Source of the DNA: Diphasiastrum complanatum
Lineage: Eukaryota > Streptophyta > Lycopodiopsida > Lycopodiales > Lycopodiaceae
Direction: 5' to 3'
Length of the DNA stretch: 64,000 nucleotides
Assembly: GCA_029204225.1 (NCBI GenBank)
Contig: CM055114.1
Span: 15,485,407-15,549,406 of the forward strand
The notes below the pieces were generated by a model. The model had not been told where the DNA came from and did not search any database. It saw only the letters and a list, made by a program, of their open reading frames with translations. Shown in pieces: positions 12,101 to 25,795 of the stretch. How positions within the stretch are numbered: position 1 is the first letter of the stretch; each line of letters begins with the position of its first letter. The translations under genes were made by a program, and so were the position numbers.

Positions 12101-12771
12101 CTTTCTGGAGCTAGACACAGTTGGATTTCCAGTTTTGCCACACTATCTCACCTCAGGACTATCTCATGGGCTTCGGTTTATTCTGGGCCAGTTCCGAGTA
12201 TCCTCACACCAGTTGGCGATTGAGACTGGACGCTTCCAGGGAACCCCACGAGAGGAGCGACTTTGCCAGTTATGTTCATTATCTATGGTCGAGACAGAGG
12301 AGCATTTCCTTTTCACATGTCCAGTTTACTATGAGATCAGAGGGCGATATCATTGCCTTTTTCGTCAGACACCAATTACATTACGATCCCTCATCTCATA
12401 TGAGGACCCTAGATGTGTGGCACTTATGATACGTGAGATGTCCCTCCTGCGTCAGGACCTATGTCAGACAGCTCAGCACACCTATCCAAACACACAGTCT
12501 CATATTACATCCTTCTTCTCTCGCAGGAGATCACGTCCTGATGCAGAGATGACTGACAGCGATTGCGACGACATTCCCAGACCTAGGATGCAGAGACGAC
12601 GCACCACCCAGCCTCAGGCGGTCACGAGAGTTACACGCCACACTAGACCTCTTACACAGACACACTATACATGCTCCTGTTCACAACCAACGTCAGCGGG
12701 CTCCTGCACTTCCTCATGCTATAGCTCGCATTACATCCTTCTACAGCGCCAGTACAGACCTGGCATCTTGA
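9108..12771 (+). pseudogene. LINE L3 ORF2: APE endonuclease, reverse transcriptase, zinc finger
   Basis: The endonuclease (about 9147-9900) has IWNCNG, METHE, RGSGGVACLYR, LLTGDFNAR and GGHSVVDYLMGS. After a frame break near 9930, the linker and RT (to about 11320) show WCTNIIHPIHK, VDFRKAFDSIPR and GVKQGCSLSP. The RT box reads LLYAEDMVL where sister copies have LLYADDVVL, and CAG-TGA-TAG follows soon after. The thumb has TYLGVLFTG and LYAAEVW. The finger C-x2-C-x9-H-x4-C (CQLCSL...EEHFLFTC) lies near 12260-12320. QSHITSFFSRRR, PIP-box-like, is at 12495-12530, and ARITSFYS precedes the stop at 12769-12771. No RNase H domain was recognised. Confidence 0.88.
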
Positions 12772-12920
12772 CATGGATACATTTGACTACCATGCACAGA
12801 CACTCTCATTTATGTAGTTATCTTAACTTGCACTAGATGTTTCTTTCTTTCTTTCTTACAGTTTTGGAGTCGTTTTATACGCTCCACGGTTACCACATAC
12901 TTAACATGTATTTCCTTAGT

Positions 12921-14548
<1,628 letters not shown>

Positions 14549-14552
<4 letters not shown>

Positions 14553-15259
14553 GGCTTGCGTTACCACATTGGACAGCTACGCACCTCTTCCCATCAGCTT
14601 GCTGTTGAGACTGGTCACTGCTGGAATATCTCGCGTGAGCATTGATTATGTCGCCTCTGTTCTATGCGCGAGCTTGATGATGAGGCACACTTCTTACTTC
14701 GATGCCCAGTTTATTATGAGATCCGTGGTCGATATTATTGTCTTTATCGGGATGGTCCGCATATATTTACCAGTTTTTTCTCTTATCCTGATCCTCGGTG
14801 TTTGGGGCTTCTTGTCCGTGAGATGCTTTTACTTCGTCAGTCACTTTTGCCTCCGCACGATCATATGGGCATAGACTCTCAGCAGTTGCTAGTTACGGGA
14901 TACTTTCAAACACGAGCCCGTGATGAGGATTCGGATGATAATATTGACATACCTGTCCCGCCACGGAAGAAAATCCATCATGGTTGCAGACAGCCAGTAC
15001 AGCCTTCATCTCGACAAACCGTTCACCGGACACTTCGGGCCTAATCTCTCTTCTTCACCTAGCCCGGGTTGTGGGCATCCCTGCTTTCTCCTAGTCATCT
15101 GTCCTACCTGGCCCGGGTTGTGGGCATTTTATTGTTTACATTACTTTATTTCTCATGTATAGTTTTCTTCAGTTTGCACATTGACAATGCTCCCATGCAT
15201 CTTTGTACATATGTATGTGTCTTATGCACCTATGGGTGCCTTCAAGTCGTTAATAAAGC

Positions 15260-15344
<85 letters not shown>
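14549..15344 (+). mobile_element. LINE copy L5, 5'-truncated
   Basis: It starts at the L4 tail within ORF2 (YGLRYHIGQLRTSSHQLAVE). It encodes the finger (CRLCSM...DDEAHFLLRC), the motif QLLVTGYF (PIP-like, about 14885) and an acidic/basic C-terminus ending near 15043. The 3' UTR carries CCTGGCCCGGGTTGTGGGC, hairpin GCACC-TAT-GGGTGC, GTTAATAAAGCG and (TC)n at 15261-15344. One in-frame stop lies just before the finger. Confidence 0.85.
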
Positions 15345-15346
<2 letters not shown>

Positions 15347-15540
15347 GTGAATTCACCTTCTTCACTCCCGACATGATCTACGAGGGCGACTGAAGACTCA
15401 TCGTACCAGAGATATTGGGGACCTTGAATCTGAATTGTTGATCCACGTCGTTGTCCCACTCTCTCCCATCTTAGCCACTCTACTCAACCGTGTTGTTGTC
15501 TCTGGTTTCCCATCTTCTTAGTGTACTAACATTATCCACC

Positions 15541-15609
<69 letters not shown>
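15345..15609 (+). mobile_element. LINE fragment L6, internal RT piece flanked by (TC)n
   Basis: About 195 bases match the ORF2 segment FTFFTPDM...SELLIHV...VVSGFPSS.CTNIIHP. It begins at the L5 tail and runs straight into its own (TC)n (15541-15609) at ATCCACCCTCTC, without the family 3' UTR or hairpin. It is therefore an internal piece bounded by TC tracts. It ends 22 bases from the 5' splice site of SCY2 intron 9. Confidence 0.75.
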
Positions 15610-15612
<3 letters not shown>

Positions 15613-15632
15613 AATATGCTTATGAAAGATAC

Positions 15633-15749
15633 CTTGCAACAATGCCTGGAAATGCCAAAAGGTAGCTCGTTGTCAAGATTGGTTGCATGCCAGTAGGATT
15701 GATGTTGAAAGGTATATAAGGCTCCACTTCAGGAAGGCCACGAAGCCTA
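15633..15749 (-). CDS. SCY2: SCY2 exon 9
   Basis: An isolated SecY exon, 117 nt, between acceptor TTTGCAG (to 15750) and donor AAG|GTATCT (15632). It encodes GLPEVEPYIPFNINPTGMQ followed by PILTTSYLLAFPGIVA. This is the conserved SecY segment with the PFxxNPxGMQP motif and the start of the next membrane helix. It starts with one base (T), which completes the two-base overhang of exon 8 at 51428. It is separated from that exon by about 35.7 kb of transposons. It ends with a two-base overhang, so another exon must follow to the left. Confidence 0.88.
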
Positions 15750-16762
15750 CTGCAAATCTCAACACAAGGAGAAACAATTCAATTTCAAAATTCAATTTGA
15801 GTCCCTAAAGCACTTTCTATGTGCTTGTGAAATCCCATGTCGCATGTCAAGTCCCAAAAGTATGAAAAGACATTCTCTCTTCAAAAGAACAGTTGATTTT
15901 TTTTTGATTCTGATGTACTTTAGATACTACAACAGCTTACACACTTGTGCACAACTTTCAATCATAAACTTGATAATCAAAAGAACAAGTGATTGTGGAA
16001 AGCCACAGGGGCCAAATAACATCTCTCAAAAAATTGCTCCCTTCAAAACCTTACGTGAGCGTAGCTATGTAGATTGTAGTTACTGTGCCTATCATAAGCC
16101 TCTTTGCTCTCAAAGTAGAACCAAATGATTAAAAGTTCAACAAAAAAATAACCTTTTTGAGCTATCATTTAACTACAATCGAAGAGAGAATGCTCCAACT
16201 TCATATATTTTCAATATTTCCCTTGAATGTCATATATTATGTCTAAAGATATTGAACCTCGGTAATTTCTGTCATTAAAAGGTAGCCTATAAACTTTAAA
16301 TTCATGATTAAAAAGAACACAGAGAACACTAACTAACTAAAAGAACAACAATGTATTAATTGGAAAATCTTATTGATAAATACCAATATCACAATGTTGA
16401 TTGAAGAAGTACTCAACCGAACTGAAAGCTACAATATACTATGAAACTATCATAGGTGCCACAATTTTGGAGTAACCTTTTACGAGCAGTTAAGATGCCC
16501 CATTATTCTTTTCAAATGCATTGTATCCAATCTGATGTTTTCTTGAAATAGTCTTTTGGTAAAAAAGATTAGTTTGCCAGCCTACACCTCAACTAGACTT
16601 GATAATATAGTCATCTCAAATTGACTCAGCTTGAGTTAGCATTGAGTCAAGAACTGTAAAGTCAAGATAGTTGAACAATCATAAAAGGGGAAGATAAAAA
16701 TATTAGATGTTGATCTTTTGTAGAAATAGGAAAAGAAAGTAAATAAGGTCTTTGGTATCAAA

Positions 16763-16822
<60 letters not shown>

Positions 16823-17260
16823 GATTCTTTGTAGTAGTTCTTGGTGTAAAGACCACTAGGGAAAACCCTAGGAGAACACAACAGGAGACAAATAGGAGCC
16901 AAACCTCCCAACCAAACCTAGATCAAGCAGGGGCAGTACAAAGCAATATTGAATTGTAATCAACCATAACAAATTGTTTTGAGGTGGTGATATGGTTCTT
17001 GTAGAAGAACAATTCCATGCTCAGATTCAGTTCTCAACAACAATTATGCAGATAACATTTCAATGACAACTATATGACCAAACTAGATAATGCTTATGAA
17101 TGAGATAATTAATTTTATTTTTTTTATTTTTTTTTTATTTTTTTTTAATTAGATTATAAATCCAGAAAACGACTATGGCGAATCACGATTCACTGCAACT
17201 ATGATATGTATACATAATTATCGTTGTTTAAAATGCAAAAAGGTTTTTAAAATTTTGTTT
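15750..17260. other. SCY2: intronic DNA with a (TC)n tract
   Basis: AT-rich sequence next to exon 9, with no coding match on either strand. It contains a pure (TC)n microsatellite at about 16765-16819 with no LINE attached, effectively an unoccupied site of the type the LINE family abuts, and a T-rich run near 17116-17147. Confidence 0.6.
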
Positions 17261-17613
17261 GAGAGAGAAAGAAAGAAAGCTTTATTAATGTCTTTTCCAT
17301 GCCAAAAGGCATATAAGACTAATGAAGTACATGTCAAGTATGTGGCAACAATGGGAGCGCATAAAACGTCTCCGAAGCTGTAAGAAAGAAACATCTAGTA
17401 CAAACTAAGATAAATGCGAAAATGAGAGTGTGTGTGCATAATAATATGTATCCATGTCATGATGTCATGTCTGTGCTGATGTTGTAGAAAGATGTAATGC
17501 GAGCTGCAACATGAGGAACCGCTGGAGCCCACTGGCATTGTCTATGAGCATGAGCATGTGTAGTGTGTCTCTGAAAAGGAGGTCTGGTGATCCTAGTAGT
17601 AGTAGTAGTAGTA
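17261..17613 (-). mobile_element. LINE copy M1, 3' end only
   Basis: Read on minus: the ORF2 C-terminus (RITRPPF..., HVAARITSFYN) then stop, 3' UTR, hairpin ATGCC-TTTT-GGCAT, ATTAATAAAGCTTTC and a short (TC)-rich tail (17261-17280). The 5' side ends in a (CTA)n run (17595-17613) that meets the tail of M2. This is the last unit of the minus-strand array, next to unique intron sequence. Confidence 0.82.
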
Positions 17614-17859
17614 GAGAGAGAGAGAGAGAAGAAAGCTTTATTAATGTCTTTTTCAAAAGGCATATAAGACTAGTAAATGTACATGTCAAGTATGTGGTAA
17701 CCATAGGAGCATATGAAACGTCTCCAAAACAATAACAAAAGTAGCAAATCTAGAGCTAAAGCTATAAACTGAAATAGATGTGATGCTATAAGAAACATGT
17801 GGGAGCATGTATACTGCTAAAAGTCATGAGTGAGGTATGACGCTATCATCTAGTCCTGT

Positions 17860-20800
17860 CCTGCTGACGCTGATGCTATAGAAGGATGTAATACGGCCTG
17901 TGGCATGAAGGGCCACTGGTGGTCTCTGACGTCATCTGGGAGGATCAAGAGGTCTCCTTGTGATAGTGTGGGCAAGTAGGTCATCATCATCGTCATCGTC
18001 ACCGTCACCAAATACTCATCCTCTCCTCCTGAAGAAGAAAGAAGTGATCTGAGGCTGAGAAACCTGACTCTGTTGGGTTGTCTGATACAAATCATGTCGT
18101 AGTATAAACATCTCTCGGATCATGAGTGCCACGCATCGGGAATCCTCATAAGCTATGAGCGATCGTAAGGTGACAGGTGTGTCACGGAACAAACAGTGGT
18201 ATCTCCCTCTGATCCCGTAATATACCGGGCACCTAAAGATAAAGTGCTCCTCTGACTCCACCTCATCTAAAGAGCATAACTGGCAAATCCGCTCCTCTCT
18301 CGAGGTACCTTGGAATCTACCAGTCTCAATAACCAACTGATGTGATGATACGCGGAGCTGTCCCAATGTAAATCTGAGGCAATGTGATAGTCTCGAGTAA
18401 GACCGGGAACCCTGCTATGTCAAGCTCAATAAAATGAGTCCAGTAGTAGCCGGGTTTAACCCCAAGCTGTCGCCCCCAAGTACGGTCGAGATATGCCCGA
18501 TATAAGATGCGCCTGATATACTGATGAGTACCTGAGCGGAGCTCTGTAATGGAGATACCAAATGACTCAAGGAGGAAATGGGATGCCTGAGAGAACCACG
18601 ATAGTGATAACCCTGGTCATGAAGAAAGTGTGAGGAAACAAGTGTTGTCTGTGTATATCTCATATCCTCATCGGGCAGAGCCTGGATTCTCTGAATGTAT
18701 ACGATAAGCTGGAACGCGGCATATATCTGAATGGGTGGAACGGCAAACTCTGCAAGAAGGATCTCATGTGGAACCGAGGGCTTCGCCCGAATCATACGAG
18801 CTAACATGGTGGTCTGCAATTGTGAAATGTTGGCCCAATGTAATGAAGGGAGGCAGGTACACCATGTCTCTGCTGCATATAAGGCTGTGGGGGTGACAAT
18901 AGTATCAAAGAGTCTACACTTACTACGAGCATCTCGGATGAGCTTCCTGAAGCTAATTCGCTCAAGCTGAACAAGAGACGAATGCCCCTTCCCAAGTCGG
19001 GTGGTGGCAGCCTGTCGCATGTTGAAGGTAGGACCAGAAAAAAGTATCCCCAAATAGGTGTAAGAGGGAACTACCTCTAAGGCCTGTCCATCTAGGATGA
19101 GCTCCTGGCGCTGCATGAAGGCTCGAGAAGTGTTGAAGACCATAACCTTGGTCTCGCAGTGTTCACCCCCAACCCCCACCTGGTACAAAATCCCTGTAAA
19201 CAATCCAGCTGCCTCTGCAAACCCTCTCTGGTCGGGGATACTAGTACTACATCATCTGCATAAAGGAGAATAGCAATTAGAATGGTGCTAAGTCTACAGC
19301 CACCCCCGCCACACTGTGAGATGACTCGCTCTAACTCATCAATATACAATCCAAAGAGAACCGGTGAAAGAGAGCACCCATGTTTCACCCCAATGGTGCT
19401 CCAAATGTGATCAGATAGGTCACTGCTATGTCGGAAACATCCCAAGACCTTCTCATAAAGAGCCATCACTGCTAGAACAATATCTGTGGAGAAACCAAGG
19501 TCACGAAGTCTCTGAATGAGCAGGAGCGTGGTACAGAATCGAAGGCTTTCCTGAAATCCACAAAACAGCAGTAAACCCTCTCTTTCCTGTACTTAGCTTC
19601 CTCAATCAAAGCTCGAAGTGTAAAAATATGGTCAGTGGTAGAATAATGAGATCGGAAACCTGCCTGTCCCAATGCATGTAATCTCCGAGCTTCCGCCTCT
19701 GAACTCACTGCAAACTGGAGTATGGTACCATATGGTGGATGATGTTGGTGCACCAGGATGAGGGGAAACCAGAGACGACGGCGGAATTGAGGAGAATGGC
19801 TAGTGTGGGAGCGAGGAGGTCAGAAGCATGCGTTAGGAGTTCAGATTCAAGGTCTTCGATATCTCTTGCTTTTATGGGACTTCATTCTCTTGATGGCCGT
19901 AAGTACCATTTCAGATGTGAAGAAGGTGAACTCAGAGGGGCGTGGGGAGATAGAGATGGGTTGCACGAGGGATAAACTCACACCAAAAGGTGCCTGAAGA
20001 GGAACTGAAGAGAAGATCAACAAGACGCACTCCTTCGGAGCCATCATAGATACGCTTTTTTCGGCGGAGTGTGCGATGGTAAAAGCACCTGGCGGAGTGG
20101 AGGAGATGAGGATCGTGAGTACGAGCATGGGTGACAAGCTAATGAAGAGAGCGACATTCAGCATCATACCACGGGGGGTGTGGGGGTCGTATCGATGAGG
20201 AACGAGTGCGTTTGCTTTTCTGGGGTTTAGATGGAAAAGCAAGGGAAGTGCTAAGAAAGGCAGCTTGAGTCTCGACTGTACTATCGTGTGGGAAGGAATG
20301 GAGTAAGGAGGTTAGGAACTCCTGGTAGACTGATGTATAGAGAGAACTGAATGAATACCTGGGTGTCCGTGTAAGCAAGGGGTGTGAGGATGGCTGGGGA
20401 GGTGGGAGGCGGCCAATAGCGAAGGAGAGAAAGGAATGATCAGAGAGAGTGGTGGGAGATACATAAAAATCAGAGATGAGAGGTATGGAAGATGGTGATC
20501 CCATGAGATAATCCACAACACTATGTCCACCACTGTGAGGGTGACAAGTATAACTGCGGCATTTTGGCCAACAAGTTAGGCCATTGTAAATGGCTAACTC
20601 ATGGGCCTCTCCAAACTACAATAAATGCTCACCGTAAAGGGGTAGTAGGTCCCAAGCTGTCCTCTGAAAATCCTGGTAACTCCCATGTCATCGCTGTCAA
20701 GGGCATGAACGCGGAGCTGGTCGGTGATGTCATAAAACTCTGACTGTCGTGAAGAGGTTCGGGCATTAAAATCCCCAATGAGGAGAATATGCCCCCGCTC

Positions 20801-21274
20801 TGCGAATCTGATAATATCAGGCGATAAATCAAGGTAGGGTGAACCTGGGCCTCAGCAAAGGACGAAGACTTTGGAGGAAAATAACATGCCGCCACGAAGA
20901 GGTCCCTGTCCAGACCAATATCCTGCCCAGCAATACGAATCCATATATACCGTGCATGCTCGTCATGTCTGATGAACTCGATGCTTGGATGAAGAGACTC
21001 TCTGTATAAACATGCAACACCTCCGGATCCACGACCGCTAGCTGATCTAGTCTCAAGTCTGTACACAGAATCCCATCTGTATCCTGGAAAAATAGGTAAT
21101 CCTCTCCTGACTCTCATGAATCTCCATAAAGAGCAGTAAATCTCTGTCAGTGATGAAATCGACCAAGTCGCCAGCTATGGAAGATGAGTGTAAACCATCA
21201 CAGTTCCATACTCCAATCCGGAGATGGTGTGGATGGGGCCCCGGGGCACACCCGAACCCAGGGACACCAAATCC
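17860..21274 (-). pseudogene. LINE M2 ORF2: endonuclease, RT, zinc finger
   Basis: Read leftwards: endonuclease (21200-20480) with VWNC, RGSGGVACLYR and VDYLMGS, and LSDHSFLSF. RT has FVDFRKAFDSVPR (about 19540), GVKHGCSLSPVLFGLYIDEL (about 19350) and an intact LLYADDVVL (about 19260). The thumb has TYLGILFSG. The finger is CQLCSLDEVESEEHFIFRC (about 18230-18290). The PIP-like motif QPQITSFFFRRR is at about 18020-18055. Frame breaks occur near 20700, 19470 and 19150. The catalytic boxes survive although the copy is broken. Confidence 0.85.
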
Positions 21275-21923
21275 CTAGCACTGGGAGCTGCTAGGTGCGC
21301 TGTCAAGAAAACGCACTCGTCCATCTCGGTAAATGACTCGTCTGCCAGACTCACGGGCTGCCTGAAAGGCCTGACGCCTCTCCTCTACCTAGATATATGT
21401 GAGGTCGTCGTCCATATAGATAGTGGTACCACGTAGCTTAGCTCTGCGTGGCAGGTAGCATTGTCATATCGGTGAACAGCATCAAGGGGGAGAGAGAGCA
21501 GCCATCAGAGAGGGGGGTGGGAGTTGTAGCAGCAGAGGGAGATGGGTCATCGAGTGGGTGAGGTGAAGTGGCAGCGAGGGGGGAGGGCTACAATGACTGT
21601 GAGAGGAGGTGAGGAATCAGTGAGGGGGGGTGAGGGATCAGCGAGGGGGTGAGGTGAGGGGGCAGCGAGAGGGGGTGAGGAGGGTGGGTGGGTGGAGGGG
21701 TCAACGGGGGGGGGGGGGGTGAGGGGGTGGCAGCTATAGGAGAGGGATCAGCGGGGGGGGGGGGGGAAGGAGCATCGAGGGGGGGGGAAGGAGAAGGAGC
21801 GGCGAGGGGGAAAGGGGAAGGAGCAGCGAGGGGGGGAGGTGAATGGTGAGCGAGGGGGGTGAGTGAGGAGGTGGCAGGGGATCTTGAGGACCTACGAGCA
21901 GGGGCACGAGGAGGAGGGGCCAT
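21275..21923 (-). pseudogene. LINE M2 ORF1 remnant
   Basis: The start ATGGCCC at 21923 opens a proline/serine repeat region (to about 21590). After a deletion of the coiled coil and central domain, the frame picks up IYMDDDLTYI, VEERRQAFQAA and GRRVIYRDGRVRFLD. It stops at TAG (21277-21275), in frame with ORF2, with GGTGTCCC six bases downstream. The UAG layout matches L3 and the copy at 43366. Confidence 0.7.
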
Positions 21924-22012
21924 GGTGTTGAGAGAGGGCGGACCAGGGCAGGGCAGGGCTTAAGACAAGGCAGCAGCCATCGCTGGAGGAGCTGGAGGAG
22001 CAGCCATCGCTG

Positions 22013-22531
22013 GAGAGAGAGAGAAGAAGAAGAAGAAGAAATTGTATTAATGTCTGTTGGGTGCCCAAAGGCACATAAGACAGAATAAATAAGTACATAT
22101 CTCGTAGGATCATTGTCCATGTCGGACAACATAAAAATCGCTAGTCCAAGTGGAAAAGACAATATAGAACTCTCTCTAGCTAGTTAAAGACACATCCAAC
22201 GTCATAAAAAACATATAAGAGCAAATATACAAGAGCTTAACCTCCAGCTCTGTAGAGAGTACAGGTGCAAGAGCTTAACCGCCTGCTCTGCAGAGGAAGA
22301 AAAAATAGCAATCATAGAAGATGTGATCTGTGGTCGAGGAGCTCTGGTAGCTTTGGAGGTGCGTGTAGATCTAGCAAGATGTGGTGGCTGAGCACGCTGG
22401 GCCTTCGCCCTCACCGGTATGACTATCTCATCATCTGATAGGTCATCGCGCTCCCGCTTCTGAAAGAAGCTAGTAATGAGATGCTGGCCAGAATCAGTAA
22501 TACTCTCCGATGGCAGCAAAGAGGCTCTCAC

Positions 22532-22535
<4 letters not shown>
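22013..22535 (-). mobile_element. LINE copy M3, short 3' piece, subfamily B
   Basis: Its tail is (TC)n preceded by (TTC)n (22013-22040). The hairpin is GTGCC-TTT-GGGCAC (about 22060-22074) and the AATAAA has changed to AATACA. It encodes the ORF2 C-terminus SGQHLITSFFQKRERDDLSD, a PIP-like motif. The 5' end falls at the (GA)n tail of M4 (22536). Confidence 0.82.
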
Positions 22536-22606
<71 letters not shown>

Positions 22607-25600
22607 AAGCTTTATTAATGTCTTTTCCATGCCAAAAGGCATATAAGACTAATGAAGTACATGTCAAGTATGTGGTAACCATGGGAGCGTATAAAACGTC
22701 TCCAAAACTGCAACAAGAAAACATCTAGTACGAACTAAAAAATAGACACGTATGCGAGAGTATGTGTGCATAATAATCCTCTGTATCCATGTCAAGATGT
22801 CAGGACTATGCTGAAGCTACTGATGTTGTAGAAAGATGTATTGTGAGCCGCAACACGAGAAAGCACTGGAGCTTGTTGGCGTCATCTATGAGCATGAGCA
22901 TGTGTAGTAGTACGTCTCTGTATAGAATGTCTTGTGATCCTGGCGATAACGTGATGGTGGGAAGTACATTGTCTCTAATCTTTGTGGGCATGTAAGCGGC
23001 TATCATCCTCATCGTCGTCATAATCCTCATCCTCATGCACTAAATCATGTGATCTCCGCCTAGTAAAGAAGGAAGTAATCAGTGGTTGTAAGGTAAAATG
23101 CTGAGATGTCCCGTATAGATCTCTCCGTAATATGAACATCTCGCCGACCATCAGAGCGACACATCGTGGGTCCTCATGCGCTATGAGAGAGCGTAGAGTG
23201 GTAGGCATGTCTTGGAACAAGCAGTGATATCGCCCTCTGATCTCATTGTATACAGGGCATCTAAAAATAAAATGCTCCTCAGACTCCACCTCACCTAGAG
23301 AGCATAACTGGCAAATCCGCTCCTCTCTAGGAATACCATGGAATCTCCCAGTCTCAATGGCTAGCTGATGAGACGACACCCTGAGCTGTCCCAAAGTGAG
23401 TATGAGGCAATGCGATAGCCCCGAATCCAAGTCGCGTGGCATGACTGGGGTCCCTGATGTATCCAACTCCAAAAAATGAGTCCGATAGAAAGCTGGCTTA
23501 ACCCCTAACTGGTTACGCCAAGTCCGCTCTGGATATGCACGATAGAGGAATCATTTGATATACTCATGGGTGCCTGAGGGAAGCTCTGTGATGGAGATAC
23601 CAAATGACTCCAATAGGAGGTGAGATGCTTGAGAGAATTATGATAATCTGTAGCCCTGATCATGAAGACTCTGTGAGGAGGATAGCACAATCTGTATGTA
23701 TCGTCTGTCTATATCTGGTAACACCTGTACTCTTTGTATGTAAGTTATGAGCTGAAGAGCTGCCTCGATCTGTATAGGTGGAACTACAAACTCGGCCAGG
23801 AGAATCTCATGTTGGACAAAAGGCTTCGCTCGGATCAGCCGAGCTAGCATGGTGGTCTGTAATCGTGAAAGACTAGCTCAGTGTGAAGATGGGAGACTTG
23901 TTCACCGTGCCTCTGCTGCATATAGAGCCGTTGGGGTGACAATGGTATCAAAGAGACGACACTTACTGCGAGCATCATGAATGGACTTCCTGAAACAAAA
24001 ACTCTCTAGCTGAACAAGGGAGCTGTCGAGCGGTAGCGGCCTGTCTCATGCTAAAAGTAGGACCCGAGAAAAGGATCCCCAGGTATGTATATGAAGCGAC
24101 AACCTCTAGAACCTGTCAATCAAGAGTAAGCTCCTGTCGCTGCATGAATGCTCGAGACCTTGGTCTTCCCAATGTTCACCCCTAGGCCCCATCTAGTGCA
24201 GAACTCATGTAAGCAATCCAACTGTCGCTGTAGACCCTCTCTGGTCAGTGAGACCAATACCACATCATCGGCATATAGGAGGATAGCAATCAAGATGTCC
24301 CCCATCCTGCAACCAGCACCACCGCACTGTGTAATGACTCTCTCCAACTCATCAATATACAAGCCAAAAAGGACTGGTGAGAAGGAGCAACCCTGCTTCA
24401 CCCCAATAGTGCTCCAAATGTGATCGGATAGGCCACTACTATGCCGGAAACATCCTAGGACACGCTCATAAAGTGCCATCACGGCAAGAATGATGTCGGT
24501 GGAGAAGCCGAGGTCTCGGAATCTCTGGACAGAATCAAACACTTTCCTGAAGTCCACAAAACAACAATAAACCCTCTCTCTCCTGTGCTTAGCCTCCTCA
24601 ATCAAGGCCCGTAGTGTGAAGATGTGATCTGTATGTTGGAATGGCAAAGTGGAGCCACAGCCCACGCTCAAAGAAATCCCATAAGTAGAAGTAGAACTTT
24701 GTTCAAGGTGGATATAAGTTGTAAATGTCCAAGTGTTTAATGTCCCCTGGAACCAGCCCCTTTGCGGGTAAGGGGGAGCACTTGGATTCGTGGGCGGCTA
24801 GGCGTCCGGGGATGGAATCCCGAAACGCGGCTCATGGAAGGGGCAAAAGACTCCATGATTTTGGTGCAACCTTTGAACCAGAAAGGTTAAGTTGCATCAC
24901 GGTGCAACCTCTGAACCAGAAAAGTTAAGTTGTATCCGTTGAAGGCCCACCGAATTCCTACACTGTAGTAGAGTGATGGGCTCGAAATCCCGCCTGACCC
25001 ATAGCATGTAGTCTCCTAGTCTCCACATCCGAGCTCACAACAAACTTAAGTATAGTACCATATAGCTTTGCCAAAACATCCCCAATCATAATGGTGTGGT
25101 AGTTACTTGGAATCATGGGGTCACCATTCTTATGGATAGGATGGATAATGTTAGTGCACCAGGAAGATGGGAAACCAAAAACAACTACGGAATTAAGAAG
25201 GGTGGATATGGTGGGAGCGAGTAAATCGGAGGCATGGGAAAGGAGTTCAAACTCAAGGTCTTCAATATTTCTGGCCTTGTGGGACTTCATCTTCTTAATG
25301 GCTGCAAGTACCATGTCAGATGTGAAGAAAGAGAACTCAGATGGTCGTGGAGATATAGATATAGGTGAGTCGGTAGGGACGGTATACAAACTAGTAGCAT
25401 AAGCAGTCCAAATGTGAAGGTCCTCTAGGAGAGGTGGTGGAGAGCGAGGAATGAACTCATGCCAAAAAGTGCCCGAGGAAGAACTGAAAAGAAGGTCAAT
25501 AAGACATTTCCCTTCAGAATCATCATAGGAACGCTTCTTACAGCGGAGAACACGATGGTAGGAGCGTCAGGAAGATCGAAGTAGATGTGGAGCATGGATA

Positions 25601-25758
25601 CATGAGTAGGTTACTGACTGATGAAGAGAACGGCACTCGGTATCGTACCATGGGGGATGCGGTGGTCAAGGTGTGCGTCGAGTCTTTTTGGGATGGGGTT
25701 TTGTGGGGAAGGCTGGTGATGCAGCTGAGTGGAGTGAGGTGGTGAAAAAAGTAGCCTG

Positions 25759-25762
<4 letters not shown>
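22536..25762 (-). mobile_element. LINE copy M4, 5'-truncated, carries a solo LTR
   Basis: A long (GA)n tail (22536-22601) and the subfamily A 3' UTR with hairpin ATGCC-TTTT-GGCAT. ORF2 read leftwards has RT with FVDFRKVFDSV (about 24550), GVKQGCSFSPVLFGLYIDEL and LLYADDVVLVS (about 24260); the finger CQLCSLGEVESEEHFIFRC (about 23260-23310); and QPLITSFFTRRR (about 23050-23080). A solo LTR interrupts RT at 24634-24962. The 5' end lies in the endonuclease-RT linker and abuts the tail of M5. Frameshifts are scattered through ORF2. Confidence 0.85.
24634..24962. mobile_element. solo LTR (329 bp) in LINE M4, 5-bp target duplication
   Basis: It begins TGTTGGAAT and ends ATTCCTACA (TG...CA). It is flanked by CTGTA on both sides (24629-24633 and 24963-24967). 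Removing it rejoins the LINE RT sequence. It contains two tandem units of about 37 bases, each starting GGTGCAACCT.TGAACCAGAAA. No internal retroelement sequence remains. Confidence 0.85.

Positions 25763-25795
<33 letters not shown>

Larger units (their letters stand above)
17614..22012 (-). mobile_element. LINE copy M2, both ends present, ORF1 internally deleted
   Basis: The (TC)n tail is at 17614-17630. The hairpin has lost part of its 3' arm (GCCTTTTG then AAAAAGAC). ORF2 covers endonuclease to C-terminus. ORF1 keeps the proline-rich N-terminus (ATG at 21923) and the extreme C-terminus but lacks the coiled coil. The 5' end, with two CAGCGATGGCTGCT-like units, meets the tail of M3 at about 22012. 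This is the second copy reaching a genuine 5' end. Confidence 0.85.
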
